The notes under the pieces: model-generated | The model's input: only the letters and a program-made list of their open reading frames with translations | Told to the model about the DNA's origin: nothing | The model's database searches: none | Program-made: the position numbers and the translations under genes | NCBI RefSeq assembly: GCF_003992595.1 | Contig: NZ_RZNA01000052.1 | Coordinates: 62,001 to 126,000 of the forward strand | Reading direction: 5' to 3' | DNA: 64,000 bases | Source: Flagellimonas oceanensis | Lineage (GTDB): Bacteria; Bacteroidota; Bacteroidia; Flavobacteriales; Flavobacteriaceae | In this document: positions 10,475-19,057 of the stretch, in pieces | How positions within the stretch are numbered: position 1 is the first letter of the stretch | Layout of the letters: every line of letters starts with the position of its first letter

Positions 10475-13444
10475 ATGCAGAATAAAGGACTTATAAGGCT
10501 TTTCGCTATCCTTTTTGGCTTGGTGAGCATCTATCAGTTGTCTTATACTTTCATCACTAATAAGTTGGAAGGAGACGCTGAAGCTTATGCAGCTAGCCAA
10601 ATTTCGGAAGCTGAGGAAGACTATGTTGCAAAGCGTGAAGCTTTAGAGGCATCGTATTTGGACTCCATCAGTGACAACACTGTTTTGGGCTTTACGAGCT
10701 ATGAGGAAGCCAAGACTAAAGAGTTGAACAAAGGATTGGACCTTAAAGGAGGTATTAACGTAACCCTTCAGATTTCCGTAAAGGATATCTTGAAAGGGTT
10801 GGCCAACAATACCAAAAATCCGGTTTTCAACAAAGCATTGGCCGATGCCGATCAAGCATCAACCAATAGTGATGATACGTATTTGGAGCTTTTCTTCGAG
10901 GCTTTTGATAATATTAAAGGAGATACCAAATTGGCCTCTCCCGATATTTTTGCAAACAAGGGACTCAGCGATGACATCAATTTCCAAATGACGGATGATG
11001 AGGTAAAGCCCATCATCAGAAGGAAAATTGATGAATCCATCGTTTCTGCATTTGAGGTGCTTCGTGAGCGTATTGATGGCTTTGGAGTTACCCAACCAAA
11101 TATCCAAAGGGAAGGAAACTCGGGAAGAATCGTAGTGGAGCTTCCAGGTGCAAAGGATATTGCACGTGCCCAAGAGTTGTTGTCCAGTACAGCACAATTG
11201 GAATTCTGGGAAACCTATCCACAGAGCAACCAAAGTATAGGGAACTTTTTGGTAAACGCCAACGAGCGTTTGAAAGAGATTTTGGAGCCTGAAACCACCG
11301 AAGAGGGGGTTTCCAAGCCAGAATCTGAAATTGATTCCCTGCTTTCCGATGTGTCCCAAGACTCATTGGACATGGCAGAGGATGTTAACCCGATATTGGG
11401 GAAATTGATTCCAGCCAATCCTGGTACGCACGCCATTGCTCGTGCCATGGTTTCCGACACCGCCGAGTTGGGTGAGTATTTGAGAAGACCGGAGATCAAA
11501 AGACTGTTGCCAAACGATATTCAGTTTACCAAGTTCCTTTGGGAGCGTCCGGGCAAGGATGCTGAAGTAGCAGATTTGTACGCATTGAAGTCCAATAGGG
11601 AAGGTACGCCAAGAATAAGCGGAGATGTGGTTTCCGATGCTCAGGACACCTTTGACCAATTCAACAAGCCTGCGGTAAGCATGACCATGAATACACGCGG
11701 TGCCAAGGAATGGGAGGAATTGACAGGTGACGCTTACAACAACCAAACAGGTATTGCCATTGTTTTGGACAACAAAGTGTACACTGCACCGGGAGTTTCT
11801 TCAGGACCTATTTCCGGAGGACGTTCTGAAATAACAGGTACATTCACTGTAAACGAAACCAAGGATATCGCCAACGTACTGCGTGCAGGTAAGCTTCCTG
11901 CTTCCGCGGAAATCATAGACTCCTTCGTAGTTGGTCCCTCATTGGGTCAAGAAGCCATCGACAGCGGATTGATGTCTTTTGTGATAGCGATGCTGTTTGT
12001 ATTGGTATGGATGATTTTCTACTACGGTAGAGCAGGGGTATTTGCCGATATCGCGCTATTGTTCAACATTCTATTGATTTTTGGTGTGTTGACCAGCCTT
12101 GGCGCCGTATTGACCTTGCCAGGTATTGCGGGTGTCGTATTGACCATTGGTATGTCGGTGGATGCCAACGTACTTATTTTTGAAAGGATAAAAGAGGAAT
12201 TAGATCGTGGTAAGGGAAAGGCCCAGGCCATTGCCGATGGTTTTGGTAACGCATTGTCATCCATCTTGGATGCCAACATTACCACGGGACTGACTGCGAT
12301 CATTCTGTTCATATTTGGATCAGGGCCCATCAAAGGTTTTGCCACTACTTTGATGATCGGTATCGTGACATCATTGTTCACGGCCATCTTTGTGACCCGT
12401 TTGATGATCAATGCATATACGAACAAGAAAGGACGTCGATTGGATTTCTGTACTGGAATTACCAAGAACCTGTTCAAAAACCTGAGCATTGATTTCTTGT
12501 CCAAGCGTAAAGTAGCCTACATCGTTTCTGGTATCTTGATTGCAGTGAGTGTCTTCTCATTGGCCACCAAGAGCCTTCAGCAAGGTGTGGATTTTGTGGG
12601 GGGTCGTTCCTATCAAGTTCGATTCGAGCATGCTGTGAACCCTTCTGAGATCGCTGCGGATTTGAATTCGGTGCTCGGAAGCGGAACCAACGCCAAAACG
12701 TTTGGTGCCGCCAATCAGATCATCATCACAACGAATTATAGGTTTGAGGAAAACGGACCCGAGGTGGATACGGAGATCCTGAACGAATTGTTCACGCATC
12801 TTCAAAAATACTTCCCTGATGGAACCAGTTATGATGACTTCAGGCCAGGAGGAACAGCAGAGGATCTAGGTGTCCTGAAATACCGAAAGGTGGGACCGAC
12901 CATTGCCGATGATATTAAAAAGAGCGCCGTTTTGGCCATTATTGGTTCATTGGCCGTTGTCTTCCTATACATCCTATTGCGATTTAGAAAATGGCAATTC
13001 TCCCTGGGTGCCGTTGTTGCGGTATTCCACGATGTAATGATCGTATTGGGGATCTTCTCCTTGACAGGGGACATTATGCCCTTCAACATGGAAATCGATC
13101 AAGCCTTTATTGCGGCCATTCTGACGGTAATAGGTTACTCCTTGAACGATACGGTGGTCGTGTTCGACCGTATTCGTGAGATCACGGGTCTTAAAGGGTT
13201 CAATAACGGAGAAAATATCAACTTGGCATTGAACAGTACTTTGAGTAGAACGTTGAACACCTCGCTTACCACATTGATTGTGTTGTTGGCCATCTTCATC
13301 TTTGGAGGTGAAAGTCTTAGAGGGTTTATGTTCGCCATGATCGTAGGTGTGATCGTAGGTACATACTCTTCGGTATTTATCGCAACACCTGTGATGTTCG
13401 ACTCATTAAAGAAGAAAATTGCTGCTGCTACAACAGGAGCATAG
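10475..13444 (+). CDS. secDF: Fused protein translocase subunit SecDF
   Basis: A 989-residue fusion of SecD and SecF, the inner-membrane RND-type complex that pulls exported proteins across using the proton gradient. SecD occupies roughly residues 1-660: the first transmembrane helix, the periplasmic P1 region with DLKGGINVTLQI, GFGVTQPNIQREGNSGRIVVELPG, and the membrane block with VDANVLIFERIKEEL (about 561). SecF begins near 672 (SKRKVAYIVSG), has the DFVGGRSYQVRF element and its own GYSLNDTVVVFDRIRE. Fused SecDF of this length is usual in Bacteroidota. SecD carries an extra low-conservation acidic insertion (residues about 270-310, rich in E, S and D). A strong terminator follows. Confidence 0.97.
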   Translation: MQNKGLIRLFAILFGLVSIYQLSYTFITNKLEGDAEAYAASQISEAEEDYVAKREALEASYLDSISDNTVLGFTSYEEAKTKELNKGLDLKGGINVTLQISVKDILKGLANNTKNPVFNKALADADQASTNSDDTYLELFFEAFDNIKGDTKLASPDIFANKGLSDDINFQMTDDEVKPIIRRKIDESIVSAFEVLRERIDGFGVTQPNIQREGNSGRIVVELPGAKDIARAQELLSSTAQLEFWETYPQSNQSIGNFLVNANERLKEILEPETTEEGVSKPESEIDSLLSDVSQDSLDMAEDVNPILGKLIPANPGTHAIARAMVSDTAELGEYLRRPEIKRLLPNDIQFTKFLWERPGKDAEVADLYALKSNREGTPRISGDVVSDAQDTFDQFNKPAVSMTMNTRGAKEWEELTGDAYNNQTGIAIVLDNKVYTAPGVSSGPISGGRSEITGTFTVNETKDIANVLRAGKLPASAEIIDSFVVGPSLGQEAIDSGLMSFVIAMLFVLVWMIFYYGRAGVFADIALLFNILLIFGVLTSLGAVLTLPGIAGVVLTIGMSVDANVLIFERIKEELDRGKGKAQAIADGFGNALSSILDANITTGLTAIILFIFGSGPIKGFATTLMIGIVTSLFTAIFVTRLMINAYTNKKGRRLDFCTGITKNLFKNLSIDFLSKRKVAYIVSGILIAVSVFSLATKSLQQGVDFVGGRSYQVRFEHAVNPSEIAADLNSVLGSGTNAKTFGAANQIIITTNYRFEENGPEVDTEILNELFTHLQKYFPDGTSYDDFRPGGTAEDLGVLKYRKVGPTIADDIKKSAVLAIIGSLAVVFLYILLRFRKWQFSLGAVVAVFHDVMIVLGIFSLTGDIMPFNMEIDQAFIAAILTVIGYSLNDTVVVFDRIREITGLKGFNNGENINLALNSTLSRTLNTSLTTLIVLLAIFIFGGESLRGFMFAMIVGVIVGTYSSVFIATPVMFDSLKKKIAAATTGA

Positions 13445-13475
13445 TTTTTCGTTTTTTTATATTACACTTTATAAT

Positions 13476-13506
13476 AAAGGCCCTCTTTTGAGGGCCTTTG
13501 TTTTTT
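13476..13506 (+). terminator. Rho-independent terminator after secDF
   Basis: AAAGGCCCTC, TTTT loop, GAGGGCCTTT, then GTTTTTT. Ten-bp perfect stem between two convergent genes. Confidence 0.9.
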
Positions 13507-14969
13507 CAGGCCTTGTTGGCCGATAATGTTCCCAACCACGATAATAATTGACTGAACAAGGTAAAGTTCTGGATTACTCTGAGCTGGCCATTAAAGCCCC
13601 ATTTATCCCGTTCCTTGGGATGATTGAGCATAAAGGCCAAGGTTTTGGAGAGGCTTTCAATATCCGTGGGGTCAGGGTTTATCTGCCCTGTTTTGTTATG
13701 GACCACTTGATATTTGAGCCCGGCTGCATTGGATACCAGTACAGGCTTTCTTTTCCACATCGCTTCCGTTGCCGTAAGTCCAAACCCTTCTTGAATGGAG
13801 TTTTGTACAATGATGCTCGATGTACGCTGAAGCGCATTTACGATCAAAGCGTTCTGTTTTGGATTGTCCAAGGGCAGCAACAAAATGGCAATGTCGTTCT
13901 GCATGCTTTTATCGACCTTCTTGTAGGTTTCCGTCAATTCTTTTAAAACCTCTTTGCCTTCGGGGTCGTCGGACACAAAGGCGGGGTCGGGTCCACCCAT
14001 GACCAGCAAGGTCATTTCTATGCGTTTGTACTCTAGACTTTTTGGGTCTCCATATTTTCGGTTGTCCAACTTCATCTTAATGAAAGCCTCCATCAATTCC
14101 TTGAACCCTTTGAGTCTGTCCCACCGTGAAATTTCGGTCACTATGGGCCGATAGATCAAGTCCAGGTTCTGACCGGCATCCAACACATCAAAAGAGCCAT
14201 CGGGCATCACTTTTCTTACCAAATGCTCGTATCTGTGGTATAATATGGCTTTGTGATCGTCCAAAATCCCGGATTGATACAAAATCCCTATACACTTGTG
14301 CAATTGCAGTTCACGGTTCTTATGGCTCAAGGGATCAATGGCCGGAGGGATAATGGAAGTTCTGTTCTTTAATGGTTTTGGTACATAAGAGGGAAGACTG
14401 AACACAAAATGGTCATAATCGTTTGTGTAGGGTTCCAAAAACTTCCATACGGCATCGGTGACATCCGTATCCTCTTCCAGTCCAATGTGGCACCTCCAAA
14501 TAATGGAAACGTTTTTCTCTTTCTTGATCATGGCCGCCAAAGGCATGGGCTGGGGGTCGTGGACCACAACAATATCCCCGTCATTGATCAATTCCAATGC
14601 TTTGGGAAGGTTGTTTCGGTTGACTTCCTCGTAGATTTTGCGATCCTCCTCTGTAAAAACACCCTTGCCACTTCCGTGAATGGCATTGTGGATGCGTTTG
14701 GTCAAGTCAAAAAAGGCTTCTTTCTTCGCTTCGATCACGAGCCATTCTATGGATACCCCGAGCTCGCGCAGAATGCGCATTTGACTGGGGAGCATTTCGG
14801 CGACTCCGCCACCAATGGCAGTGGAATTGATCATCCAAATGGTACGTCCTTTTAGGGATTCAATGGGTTCCTGTGCCTGTTCCATAAAATCCAGAACAGA
14901 GGAGTAGAGGGAGCCATATGCCTTGTAATCCACAAGTTTGGCACCTGGCTTAACATTGATTTTTTGCAT
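13506..14969 (-). CDS. TreT-like trehalose synthase (GT4 glycosyltransferase)
   Basis: A 487-residue family-4 glycosyltransferase resembling the glycosyl-transferring trehalose synthase TreT, which in characterised members joins NDP-glucose to glucose. Features seen are the N-terminal MINSTAIGGGVAEMLPSQ loop, HDPQPMPLAAMI, WRCHIGLEEDTDV, and in the C-terminal Rossmann half ISRWDRLKGFKELMEAF, QNSIQEGFGLTATEAMWKRK with the E-x7-E nucleotide-sugar signature, and PVLVSNAAGLKYQV. TreT and related trehalose phosphorylase-like enzymes share this architecture, so the exact acceptor is inferred. No other trehalose gene is adjacent. The likely role is compatible-solute synthesis in a marine bacterium. 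It is convergent with secDF. Confidence 0.78.
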   Translation of the reverse strand: MQKINVKPGAKLVDYKAYGSLYSSVLDFMEQAQEPIESLKGRTIWMINSTAIGGGVAEMLPSQMRILRELGVSIEWLVIEAKKEAFFDLTKRIHNAIHGSGKGVFTEEDRKIYEEVNRNNLPKALELINDGDIVVVHDPQPMPLAAMIKKEKNVSIIWRCHIGLEEDTDVTDAVWKFLEPYTNDYDHFVFSLPSYVPKPLKNRTSIIPPAIDPLSHKNRELQLHKCIGILYQSGILDDHKAILYHRYEHLVRKVMPDGSFDVLDAGQNLDLIYRPIVTEISRWDRLKGFKELMEAFIKMKLDNRKYGDPKSLEYKRIEMTLLVMGGPDPAFVSDDPEGKEVLKELTETYKKVDKSMQNDIAILLLPLDNPKQNALIVNALQRTSSIIVQNSIQEGFGLTATEAMWKRKPVLVSNAAGLKYQVVHNKTGQINPDPTDIESLSKTLAFMLNHPKERDKWGFNGQLRVIQNFTLFSQLLSWLGTLSANKA

Positions 14970-15051
14970 GTGCGGGAATAGTTAATAGTTGAATTCCTTT
15001 TAAGATAGCAAAAAAACAGTTGAGTTGGTTAAGTGGTTGTTTATGAAATGT

Positions 15052-16302
15052 TTATGATGATGTCCTGCTTCCCGTAGAGCCCGTTTCCGATGGATGGAGT
15101 TCAAATATGTGTTGAGGGGTCAAATGGGGTTCTTTTCTGTGGGAGACAAAAACGATGGCAGTATTGCTTTCTCTGGCGATTTTATTGACCAAGGTCACAA
15201 AAAGATGGGCGCTGGCATCATCCAAACCTGCAGTGGGCTCATCCAAAATAAGCAGTGCGGGGTGTTTTACCATGGCACGGGCCATCATCACCAAGCGTTT
15301 GTCCCCAACGGATAAATCCCGAAAGTGAGTGTTTTTTCTCTGGCTCATTTGTAAAAGGTCCAGCCATTGATTGGCCACGAGTTTTTCACTGAATGTAGGT
15401 TGTACATAAAGTCCGATGGAATCATGAAGTCCGGATATGATCATATTTTCCAGGGTGTGATAGCCCCGAAATTTATGGGTGACCGCAGGGGTGTAGTAGC
15501 CGATTTTCTTTTTAAGGTCCCAAACACTTTCGCCACTCCCTTTTTTATTTCCGAAAATCGTCAGGTCTTGGCCGTAACCTTTGTGACTGTCCCCTGTGAT
15601 CATGGAGAGAATAGTGGACTTTCCACTGCCATTGGGGCCGATCAGTTGCCAAAATTCCCCTTTGTTGATGGACCAATCAATTTCGTGCAGTATTCGACGG
15701 CCATCAAAACTGACGGATACTTTTTTTAGACATACCAATTCTTCGCTTTCAACCTCAATGGGGGATAAGGGTGGCGGTATAGTGCCATCAAAACCGGTGG
15801 CATCGTGTTTGTTTTCGTTCCAAAAAGTATCAGAGGATTCATATTGATGCAGGCTGTTCCCATCCAGTTTGAAAAAAAGGTCGGTATTGGGCAAAATATC
15901 ATCCAATCTGCTGACCAATTGCACCAAAATCTTGCTGGAAGCAATATCCATGAGCTGTTCTTTCAGTTTGGATTGAGTGGCTACGTCCAGATTGTCAAAC
16001 GGATTGACCAGTACCATGAAGTCAGGGTCTTGTTGCAACAAATGGCGGAGCAGCGCCTTTTTCTGTTCCCCACTGCTCATCGTTTTCAAGGGTTGTTCGC
16101 TATCCTTGGTCAAAATCTTGATGTCGTGACGATCTTCTTCATCCATGTACCGCTGGATTTCCGAACGTGAAAAAAGAAGTCCATTCAACCCTTTGAGTTC
16201 ACTCAATCCTTCAACAGGATGGTTTTTGAGCAGGTTTTGAACCAACTGGTTAATATTGGAATTGTTCTGGGTGAGAATGGCGTAGCATTTGGGTGACTTC
16301 AT
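15052..16302 (-). CDS. Tandem-domain ABC ATPase, ModF/PhrA-like
   Basis: A 416-residue soluble protein with two ABC nucleotide-binding domains and no membrane segment. The C-terminal domain is complete: LIGPNGSGKSTILSMI (Walker A), LSVGDKRLVMMARAM (signature) and ALLILDEPTAGLD (Walker B). The N-terminal domain keeps a signature (MSSGEQKKALLRHLL) and a Walker-B-like MVLVNPFDNLD, but its first 20 residues have no GxxGxGK[ST] P-loop. This resembles the ModF/PhrA (YlmA) group of cytosolic ABC ATPases, whose role is poorly defined. The degenerate first domain suggests only one catalytic site. It is the last gene of a minus-strand run that begins near 19056. Confidence 0.82.
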   Translation of the reverse strand: MKSPKCYAILTQNNSNINQLVQNLLKNHPVEGLSELKGLNGLLFSRSEIQRYMDEEDRHDIKILTKDSEQPLKTMSSGEQKKALLRHLLQQDPDFMVLVNPFDNLDVATQSKLKEQLMDIASSKILVQLVSRLDDILPNTDLFFKLDGNSLHQYESSDTFWNENKHDATGFDGTIPPPLSPIEVESEELVCLKKVSVSFDGRRILHEIDWSINKGEFWQLIGPNGSGKSTILSMITGDSHKGYGQDLTIFGNKKGSGESVWDLKKKIGYYTPAVTHKFRGYHTLENMIISGLHDSIGLYVQPTFSEKLVANQWLDLLQMSQRKNTHFRDLSVGDKRLVMMARAMVKHPALLILDEPTAGLDDASAHLFVTLVNKIARESNTAIVFVSHRKEPHLTPQHIFELHPSETGSTGSRTSS

Positions 16303-16332
16303 GAGGCAAAAGGTCTTGCCTCAAAAATACGA

Positions 16333-16857
16333 TTATCCTTGGTTCACTCTAAAAATATGAACCGGATTATCCTTGTACGTAGTGGTTTTATCCAAGTGCA
16401 TGCCATTTTTTCTGGCAACCTTTTGAGAGGGGATGTTATCCACATGGATGATGGAGATCAATGAATCCGAAAAATTATTTTCAAACGCATGCTCCTTACA
16501 TTTTTGGGCCGCTTCAAATGCATAGCCCTTTAGCCAAAATTTGGGGAGTACGGAGTAGCCGATTTCCAATTCCTGTATGTCATCAACCGTTTGGACAAGG
16601 AGGCCACAAATACCGATCAGCTCTCCTGATGCTTTGGAAATGAGAGCGTTCATTCCGCCCAGATCGTTTTCATAGCGTTCAAAAACCCTATCAAACTGTG
16701 TTCTACATGCCACAATGGGGTCTAAGGGAAGTCCTTCCCAAAATTGTGTGGATTTCGGATTGTGGTAAAAGGGCAACCAATCCTCAAAATCGGACGGTTT
16801 CAGTCTGCGAAAGACCAATCGTTCCGAAGCCTGGTTTTCCAGAAGGTACTTTGACAT
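16333..16857 (-). CDS. GNAT N-acetyltransferase, RimJ/RimL type
   Basis: A 174-residue acetyl-CoA-dependent acetyltransferase. The N-terminus ERLVFRRLKPSDFEDWLPFY is typical of the RimJ/RimL branch (Acetyltransf_3), followed by ELEIGYSVLPKFWLKGYAFEA for the acetyl-CoA-binding beta4-beta5 and motif A, and VDNIPSQKVARKNGM near the end. Substrates of this branch include ribosomal protein N-termini and small amines; the substrate here is unknown. The start codon directly follows the stop of the DUF192 gene, so the two are probably cotranscribed and translationally coupled. Confidence 0.85.
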   Translation of the reverse strand: MSKYLLENQASERLVFRRLKPSDFEDWLPFYHNPKSTQFWEGLPLDPIVACRTQFDRVFERYENDLGGMNALISKASGELIGICGLLVQTVDDIQELEIGYSVLPKFWLKGYAFEAAQKCKEHAFENNFSDSLISIIHVDNIPSQKVARKNGMHLDKTTTYKDNPVHIFRVNQG

Positions 16858-17349
16858 TTAATTGCGGGAAAATGAGATACTGTCGCCTACTTGCAACCCT
16901 AATTGTTCCGAAAGCCCGGCATTGATCTCCAAAACATATTTTGCCGGAGCATTGGAAGGCAGGCTACTCTCGTTGTAAGGTTGGGCATCTTTTTGGAAGC
17001 TGACGATTTTCTGTCCCTCATCAATGTAAATGATGTCCAATGGAAATTCAGTATTCTTCATATAAAAAGACCGGGGATTTACATCGGGAAAAATAAAGAG
17101 CATGCCTCGTTTTTGTTGCATGGATGGACGATACATGAGCCCTGTCTGCGTTTCGTACTCTGTGTCGGCAATTTCAATATCGAAATGGGCCTTGGTCCTA
17201 ATGGAATCCTTTTCAGAGTATAGGATGGAGAGTTCTCCCTCTTTTTTGAAGGATATGGACTCCGTCTTGATCGCCTTTTTTGATTCGGTTTTGCATGAAC
17301 CCAATACCAAGATAAAAACCAAGAGCACTATTTTTTCAAACTTCATCAT
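16858..17349 (-). CDS. DUF192 lipoprotein
   Basis: The ATG at 17349 is chosen because it gives MMKFEKIVLLVFILVLGSC, a lipoprotein signal with the lipobox Cys, and starts 5 bp past the lgt stop; an upstream in-frame ATG would add 16 non-signal residues overlapping lgt. The roughly 163-residue product contains the DUF192 core: ETQTGLMYRPSMQQKRGMLF, MKNTEFPLDIIYIDEGQKIV and YVLEINAGLSEQLGLQVGD. The family is widespread in bacteria and archaea with no agreed function. Sitting beside lgt, whose product lipidates such proteins, is notable but may be accidental. Confidence 0.88.
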   Translation of the reverse strand: MMKFEKIVLLVFILVLGSCKTESKKAIKTESISFKKEGELSILYSEKDSIRTKAHFDIEIADTEYETQTGLMYRPSMQQKRGMLFIFPDVNPRSFYMKNTEFPLDIIYIDEGQKIVSFQKDAQPYNESSLPSNAPAKYVLEINAGLSEQLGLQVGDSISFSRN

Positions 17350-17353
17350 GCCT

Positions 17354-18316
17354 TTACAGTTCAACGGGTGCGGGTTTGACCATAAAATATATCCCAATGG
17401 CTATCATGGGAACGCTGAGCCACTGTCCTGTGGAGAGCACACCCAAAGCTTCTTCAAATCCGCCTTGGCTCTTTTTGTAGAATTCCACAAAAAACCGAAC
17501 AATGAACAAGAGTGCCATGAACAGTCCGAAAAGGAATCCCGGTTTGTCTTTCCAATCGGTTTTCCAGTAGATGAGATATAGGGCAATGAACACGAAAATA
17601 TAGCAAATGGCCTCATAGAGTTGTGCAGGATGGCGATAAGGGATGGATTGTAGTATTTGTGAAAATTCTGGATTGTGCTGAATGGCCTTATAGGCTGCAT
17701 TCGGGCTTTGTTCTTTTGTGAGTGCCATAGCTTGATAGGCGGGCATATCGTCCGAGTCACGGATAAAGCGTGTGGCCAGAAAATAAGATTTGTCCACTAC
17801 TTTTCCATTGATTTCGGAGTTGAAGAAATTCCCGAACCTTACAAAAGCCGCTCCGATGGCAGATGGCACAACCAATCTGTCCAGCAACCAAAGCATCTTG
17901 ATATCCTTCCATTTACGGGTGTACAGCCAGATACCGATGATGGCCGCTATGGTGGCGCCATGACTGGCCAAACCTGTAAATCCGGTAAATTCATATCCGT
18001 TGATGATACCGAAAAGAGAGCTGTCGGCACTTTCACGGATGGGCAGGAGGATCTCGGCCAAATGATCCTTGTAGTAGTCCCAATCATAGAAGAACACATG
18101 GCCCAATCGTGCTCCCAGCATAATCGAAACCACGGTGTAAATGAACAGGGAATCCAATTTTTCCATGGATTTCTTTTCATTCAGGAAGATTTTCTTCATA
18201 ATGAACCAGCCCAGTACAAAGGCTGCAATCCATAGTAGATTGTAATATTTTATTTGTAGAAAACCCAGTTTAAAAAGGGTTCCTTCGGGGTTCCAGTCAA
18301 ATCCTAGAAAGTACAT
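17354..18316 (-). CDS. lgt: Prolipoprotein diacylglyceryl transferase
   Basis: A 320-residue integral membrane enzyme that transfers diacylglycerol from phosphatidylglycerol to the lipobox cysteine of prolipoproteins, the first step of lipoprotein maturation. Seven or so hydrophobic segments are visible. The Lgt signature appears as FVRFGNFFNSEINGKV (about residue 155-170), with the preceding GARLGHVFFYDW and the later YRHPAQLYEAICY. Length is somewhat above E. coli Lgt (291) because of a loop at about 175-215, as in other Bacteroidota. It lies in a run with yidD upstream and DUF192 downstream. The many lipoproteins in this window would be its substrates. Confidence 0.95.
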   Translation of the reverse strand: MYFLGFDWNPEGTLFKLGFLQIKYYNLLWIAAFVLGWFIMKKIFLNEKKSMEKLDSLFIYTVVSIMLGARLGHVFFYDWDYYKDHLAEILLPIRESADSSLFGIINGYEFTGFTGLASHGATIAAIIGIWLYTRKWKDIKMLWLLDRLVVPSAIGAAFVRFGNFFNSEINGKVVDKSYFLATRFIRDSDDMPAYQAMALTKEQSPNAAYKAIQHNPEFSQILQSIPYRHPAQLYEAICYIFVFIALYLIYWKTDWKDKPGFLFGLFMALLFIVRFFVEFYKKSQGGFEEALGVLSTGQWLSVPMIAIGIYFMVKPAPVEL

Positions 18317-18383
18317 TTGAATAAATTTTGGACTAATATAACTACTTTGAACGGTTGCAGGGTGTTAATTGAAGTTCAATTTT

Positions 18384-18605
18384 TCAGGGAACTGGGTCAT
18401 AACCGCTTCCTCCCCAGGGATTGCAACTAACGATACGCTTGATGGACAGCCATCCTCCTTTAAAGAGTCCGTGTTTTTTTAAGGCTTCCAAAGTATATTG
18501 TGAGCAAGTGGGGGAATAGCGACATGTGGAGGGAAACATAGGCGATATAAAAAGTTGGTAAAACCTGACCAACAAAACAAATGGCGCTATCAAAATTTTC
18601 TTCAT
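18384..18605 (-). CDS. yidD: Membrane protein insertion efficiency factor YidD
   Basis: A 73-residue protein starting [20 protein letters not shown]; the longer reading frame upstream adds 61 residues that overlap the DUF779 terminator and are not credible. The family core is complete: [22 protein letters not shown] with its conserved cysteines, then [29 protein letters not shown]. YidD is a small amphipathic-helix protein at the inner membrane that aids YidC-dependent membrane protein insertion. It is normally near rpmH-rnpA-yidC; here it lies upstream of lgt instead, a common situation in Bacteroidota. Confidence 0.95.
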   Translation of the reverse strand: MKKILIAPFVLLVRFYQLFISPMFPSTCRYSPTCSQYTLEALKKHGLFKGGWLSIKRIVSCNPWGGSGYDPVP

Positions 18606-18639
18606 GCTCTCTAGAGGGTAAATCAGAGAACAAGGTATG

Positions 18640-18666
18640 AAAAAAGCCCCGAATTTGTCGGGGCTT
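18640..18666 (-). terminator. Rho-independent terminator after the DUF779 gene
   Basis: On the minus strand AAGCCCCGA, short loop, TCGGGGCTT then a run of T (the A run at 18640-18645). It separates the aldehyde dehydrogenase/DUF779 unit from yidD. Confidence 0.85.
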
Positions 18667-18669
18667 ATG

Positions 18670-19056
18670 CTACACTTCTTCTGCGGGTTGTACGGGTTCC
18701 AGATGTTCCCGTTCCTCATCCGTGTACAATCGCGACTTGATGACAAAACGGAGTCCCAACGGAATTTCCAGGCTAAAACTGGCACCACGTCCCGTAGTCA
18801 CATCGACCGTGAGTTGTGTGTGTTTCCAGTATTCGAACTGATCCTTGCTCATAAAAAAATCACATCCATGGATGGTGCCCAATTTCACATCGTTTTCATT
18901 GAGCATCAACTCGCCTTTCGGGAAGCACATGGGGGAGGAGCCATCACAGCAGCCTCCACTTTGGTGGAACATCAATTCGCCATGGCGTTCCCTCAATTGA
19001 TCGATGACCTTTATGGCTTGGTCCGAAACCAACACGCGTTTTATCAAGTTTTCCAT
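18670..19056 (-). CDS. DUF779 family protein, aldehyde dehydrogenase partner
   Basis: A 128-residue protein matching DUF779, with [20 protein letters not shown], a cysteine-rich stretch (GGCCDG and MCF), and [20 protein letters not shown] and [19 protein letters not shown]779 genes are known to sit next to NAD-dependent aldehyde dehydrogenases of the ExaC/AldB type, and that is the case here (the gene starts 1 bp after the dehydrogenase stop). The paired cysteines could bind metal or help maintain the dehydrogenase, but no activity is established. It ends in a strong terminator. Confidence 0.88.
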   Translation of the reverse strand: MENLIKRVLVSDQAIKVIDQLRERHGELMFHQSGGCCDGSSPMCFPKGELMLNENDVKLGTIHGCDFFMSKDQFEYWKHTQLTVDVTTGRGASFSLEIPLGLRFVIKSRLYTDEEREHLEPVQPAEEV

Positions 19057-19057
19057 C

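Noticed and set aside
18606..18788. A 61-residue N-terminal extension of YidD
   Set aside because: YidD proteins are about 70-85 residues and the extension runs through the terminator of the upstream gene.
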